From an uncultured Bacteroidales bacterium (GTDB lineage: Bacteria; Bacteroidota; Bacteroidia; Bacteroidales; Bacteroidaceae): 6,491 nt of DNA. Shown one piece after another: positions 5,834 through 6,491 of the stretch (position 1 is the stretch's first letter; every line of letters starts with the position of its first letter). The stretch is from contig CADCOX010000025.1 in assembly GCA_902803195.1 (NCBI GenBank), positions 1 through 6,491 on the forward strand, written 5' to 3'. The translations under genes were made by a program, and so were the position numbers. The notes under the pieces were generated by a model, which was not told the origin of the DNA, searched no databases, and worked only from the letters and a program-made list of their open reading frames with translations.

Positions 5834-6397
5834 ATGAAAAAACTCTTTTTAACGCTCCTGACAGCCATTTTCGTGCTCGCCGCGTGCGTCAACAAACCTA
5901 CGACTGAGAACGCAGCGACGGGTGTCAACGAGTATGCCGCTGAAGGGGCTAAGGCTGACGGCATCCAGCGCATGCAGCCTTACAACTATGCCGACACCGT
6001 CCGCATCGAGGGTCACACCTACGTCTACGCTATCCATCGCGAGGCCTCGGACAGCCTGCCGATGGTTGTTGACGACGAAGGCACGCGCTATGCCGACAAT
6101 GTCTACCGACTCACCATTCAAGCCGACGGTCATCCCTACTTTGACCGCCGTTTCACAAAAGGTGCTTTTGCCTCCTATCTTTCCAGCGATTTCCGTGCGA
6201 AGGGCATTCTCGACGGCATGATGTGCGACGAAACACTTCCGGCCATCACCTTTGCTGTCAGCGTCAGTCTGCCTCAGAGCGACATGATGGAACCCCTTCT
6301 CCTGCGCATTGACCGCCAAGGAGGCATCGCTATCCAGCGTGATGAACGTGGCGAAGCTGACCTTAACACCAGCCCCGACGACGAGGACGGCGTCTAA
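5834..6397 (+). CDS. DUF4738-like lipoprotein
   Basis: A 187-residue protein. MKKLFLTLLTAIFVLAAC is a clean lipoprotein signal peptide with lipobox LAAC and lipidated C18, so the protein is membrane-anchored in the envelope. A low-complexity Ala/Thr/Glu linker (about 19-45) leads to a compact domain: DTVRIEGHTYVYAIHREASDS (54-74), RYADNVYRLTIQADG (84-98), a phenylalanine-rich piece YFDRRFTKGAFASYL (101-115), and a strand region ITFAVSVSLPQ (137-147). The YxNxxx-FF-x-FxK-ASYL pattern and the order of blocks resemble DUF4738 proteins of Prevotella and Bacteroides (recognised by eye). Function is unknown. The tail (NTSPDDEDGV) is acidic. An upstream in-frame start near 5723 would put the promoter and signal peptide inside the protein, so the ATG at 5834 is preferred. 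Confidence 0.83.
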   Translation: MKKLFLTLLTAIFVLAACVNKPTTENAATGVNEYAAEGAKADGIQRMQPYNYADTVRIEGHTYVYAIHREASDSLPMVVDDEGTRYADNVYRLTIQADGHPYFDRRFTKGAFASYLSSDFRAKGILDGMMCDETLPAITFAVSVSLPQSDMMEPLLLRIDRQGGIAIQRDERGEADLNTSPDDEDGV

Positions 6398-6447
6398 ACG
6401 TTCGCCGAACATATTGCCCCTGAAAGTGTAGAAAATTAGTTATAGCT

Positions 6448-6491
6448 CCCGTTATCGTTAACGTTCCCGTTATCGTTATCGTTAACGTTCC
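6448..6491. repeat. Hexanucleotide NNCGTT repeat, open at window end
   Basis: Seven 6-base units can be read: cccgtt, atcgtt, aacgtt, cccgtt, atcgtt, atcgtt, aacgtt, then cc at the last base. The two blocks cccgtt-(atcgtt)n-aacgtt have n = 1 and n = 2, so copy number clearly changes by whole units. It lies about 50 bases past the DUF4738-like stop. The region 6398-6447 shows nothing else I can name. Confidence 0.85.

Noticed and set aside
1..6491. A new defence, mobile or biosynthetic system
   Set aside because: No nuclease, transposase, integrase, toxin-antitoxin or biosynthetic core gene is visible; all genes are housekeeping or envelope proteins, and the unusual content is repeat DNA.

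Overview
The window reads as a chromosomal segment of a Bacteroidales bacterium, most likely a Prevotella-type organism. The signs are the presumed gene families (paired DUF4230-like proteins and a DUF4738-like lipoprotein), the lack of Shine-Dalgarno sequences before starts, Bacteroidetes-type -7 promoter elements (TAnnTTTG) on both sides of the divergent intergenic region, and repeat-rich intergenic DNA. Family names come from recognising the translated sequences by eye; no database search was run.

Left part (8-3974, + strand): four closely packed genes read in one direction. They are a SlyD-type FKBP prolyl isomerase with a Cys/Gly-rich tail, chorismate synthase AroC, a CstA-family carbon-starvation/pyruvate-type transporter, and a glutathione-peroxidase-family thiol peroxidase. 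Gaps are 29 and 39 bases, and cstA and gpx overlap by four bases (ATGA), so this could be one transcription unit. A strong intrinsic terminator lies about 170 bases past the last stop. The genes do not form one obvious pathway: metallo-chaperone/foldase, aromatic amino acid synthesis, carbon uptake and peroxide defence.

Middle (3975-4400): a gene-free, convergent intergenic region that is almost entirely short repeats and hairpins. It has a 60/65-base tandem repeat with a small palindrome in each full copy, the terminator whose 3' arm and T-tract are duplicated as a 30-base tandem, a second hairpin whose 3' arm is duplicated as a 14-base tandem, and a 34-base-period AT/C-rich repeat reaching the stop codon of the next gene.

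Right part (4401-6397): two minus-strand genes for DUF4230-like envelope proteins, one a signal-peptide/lipoprotein form and one with an N-terminal membrane anchor, 30 bases apart and probably an operon. A promoter region of about 100 bases separates them from a plus-strand DUF4738-like lipoprotein gene. The window ends in a hexanucleotide NNCGTT repeat that continues past the edge.

No mobile-element gene, RNA gene, CRISPR array or defence system is visible. The most notable points are an apparent in-frame extra segment in AroC that looks like repeat DNA, the lipoprotein-type leader on the peroxidase with a possible second start, and the repeated duplication of hairpin 3' arms.
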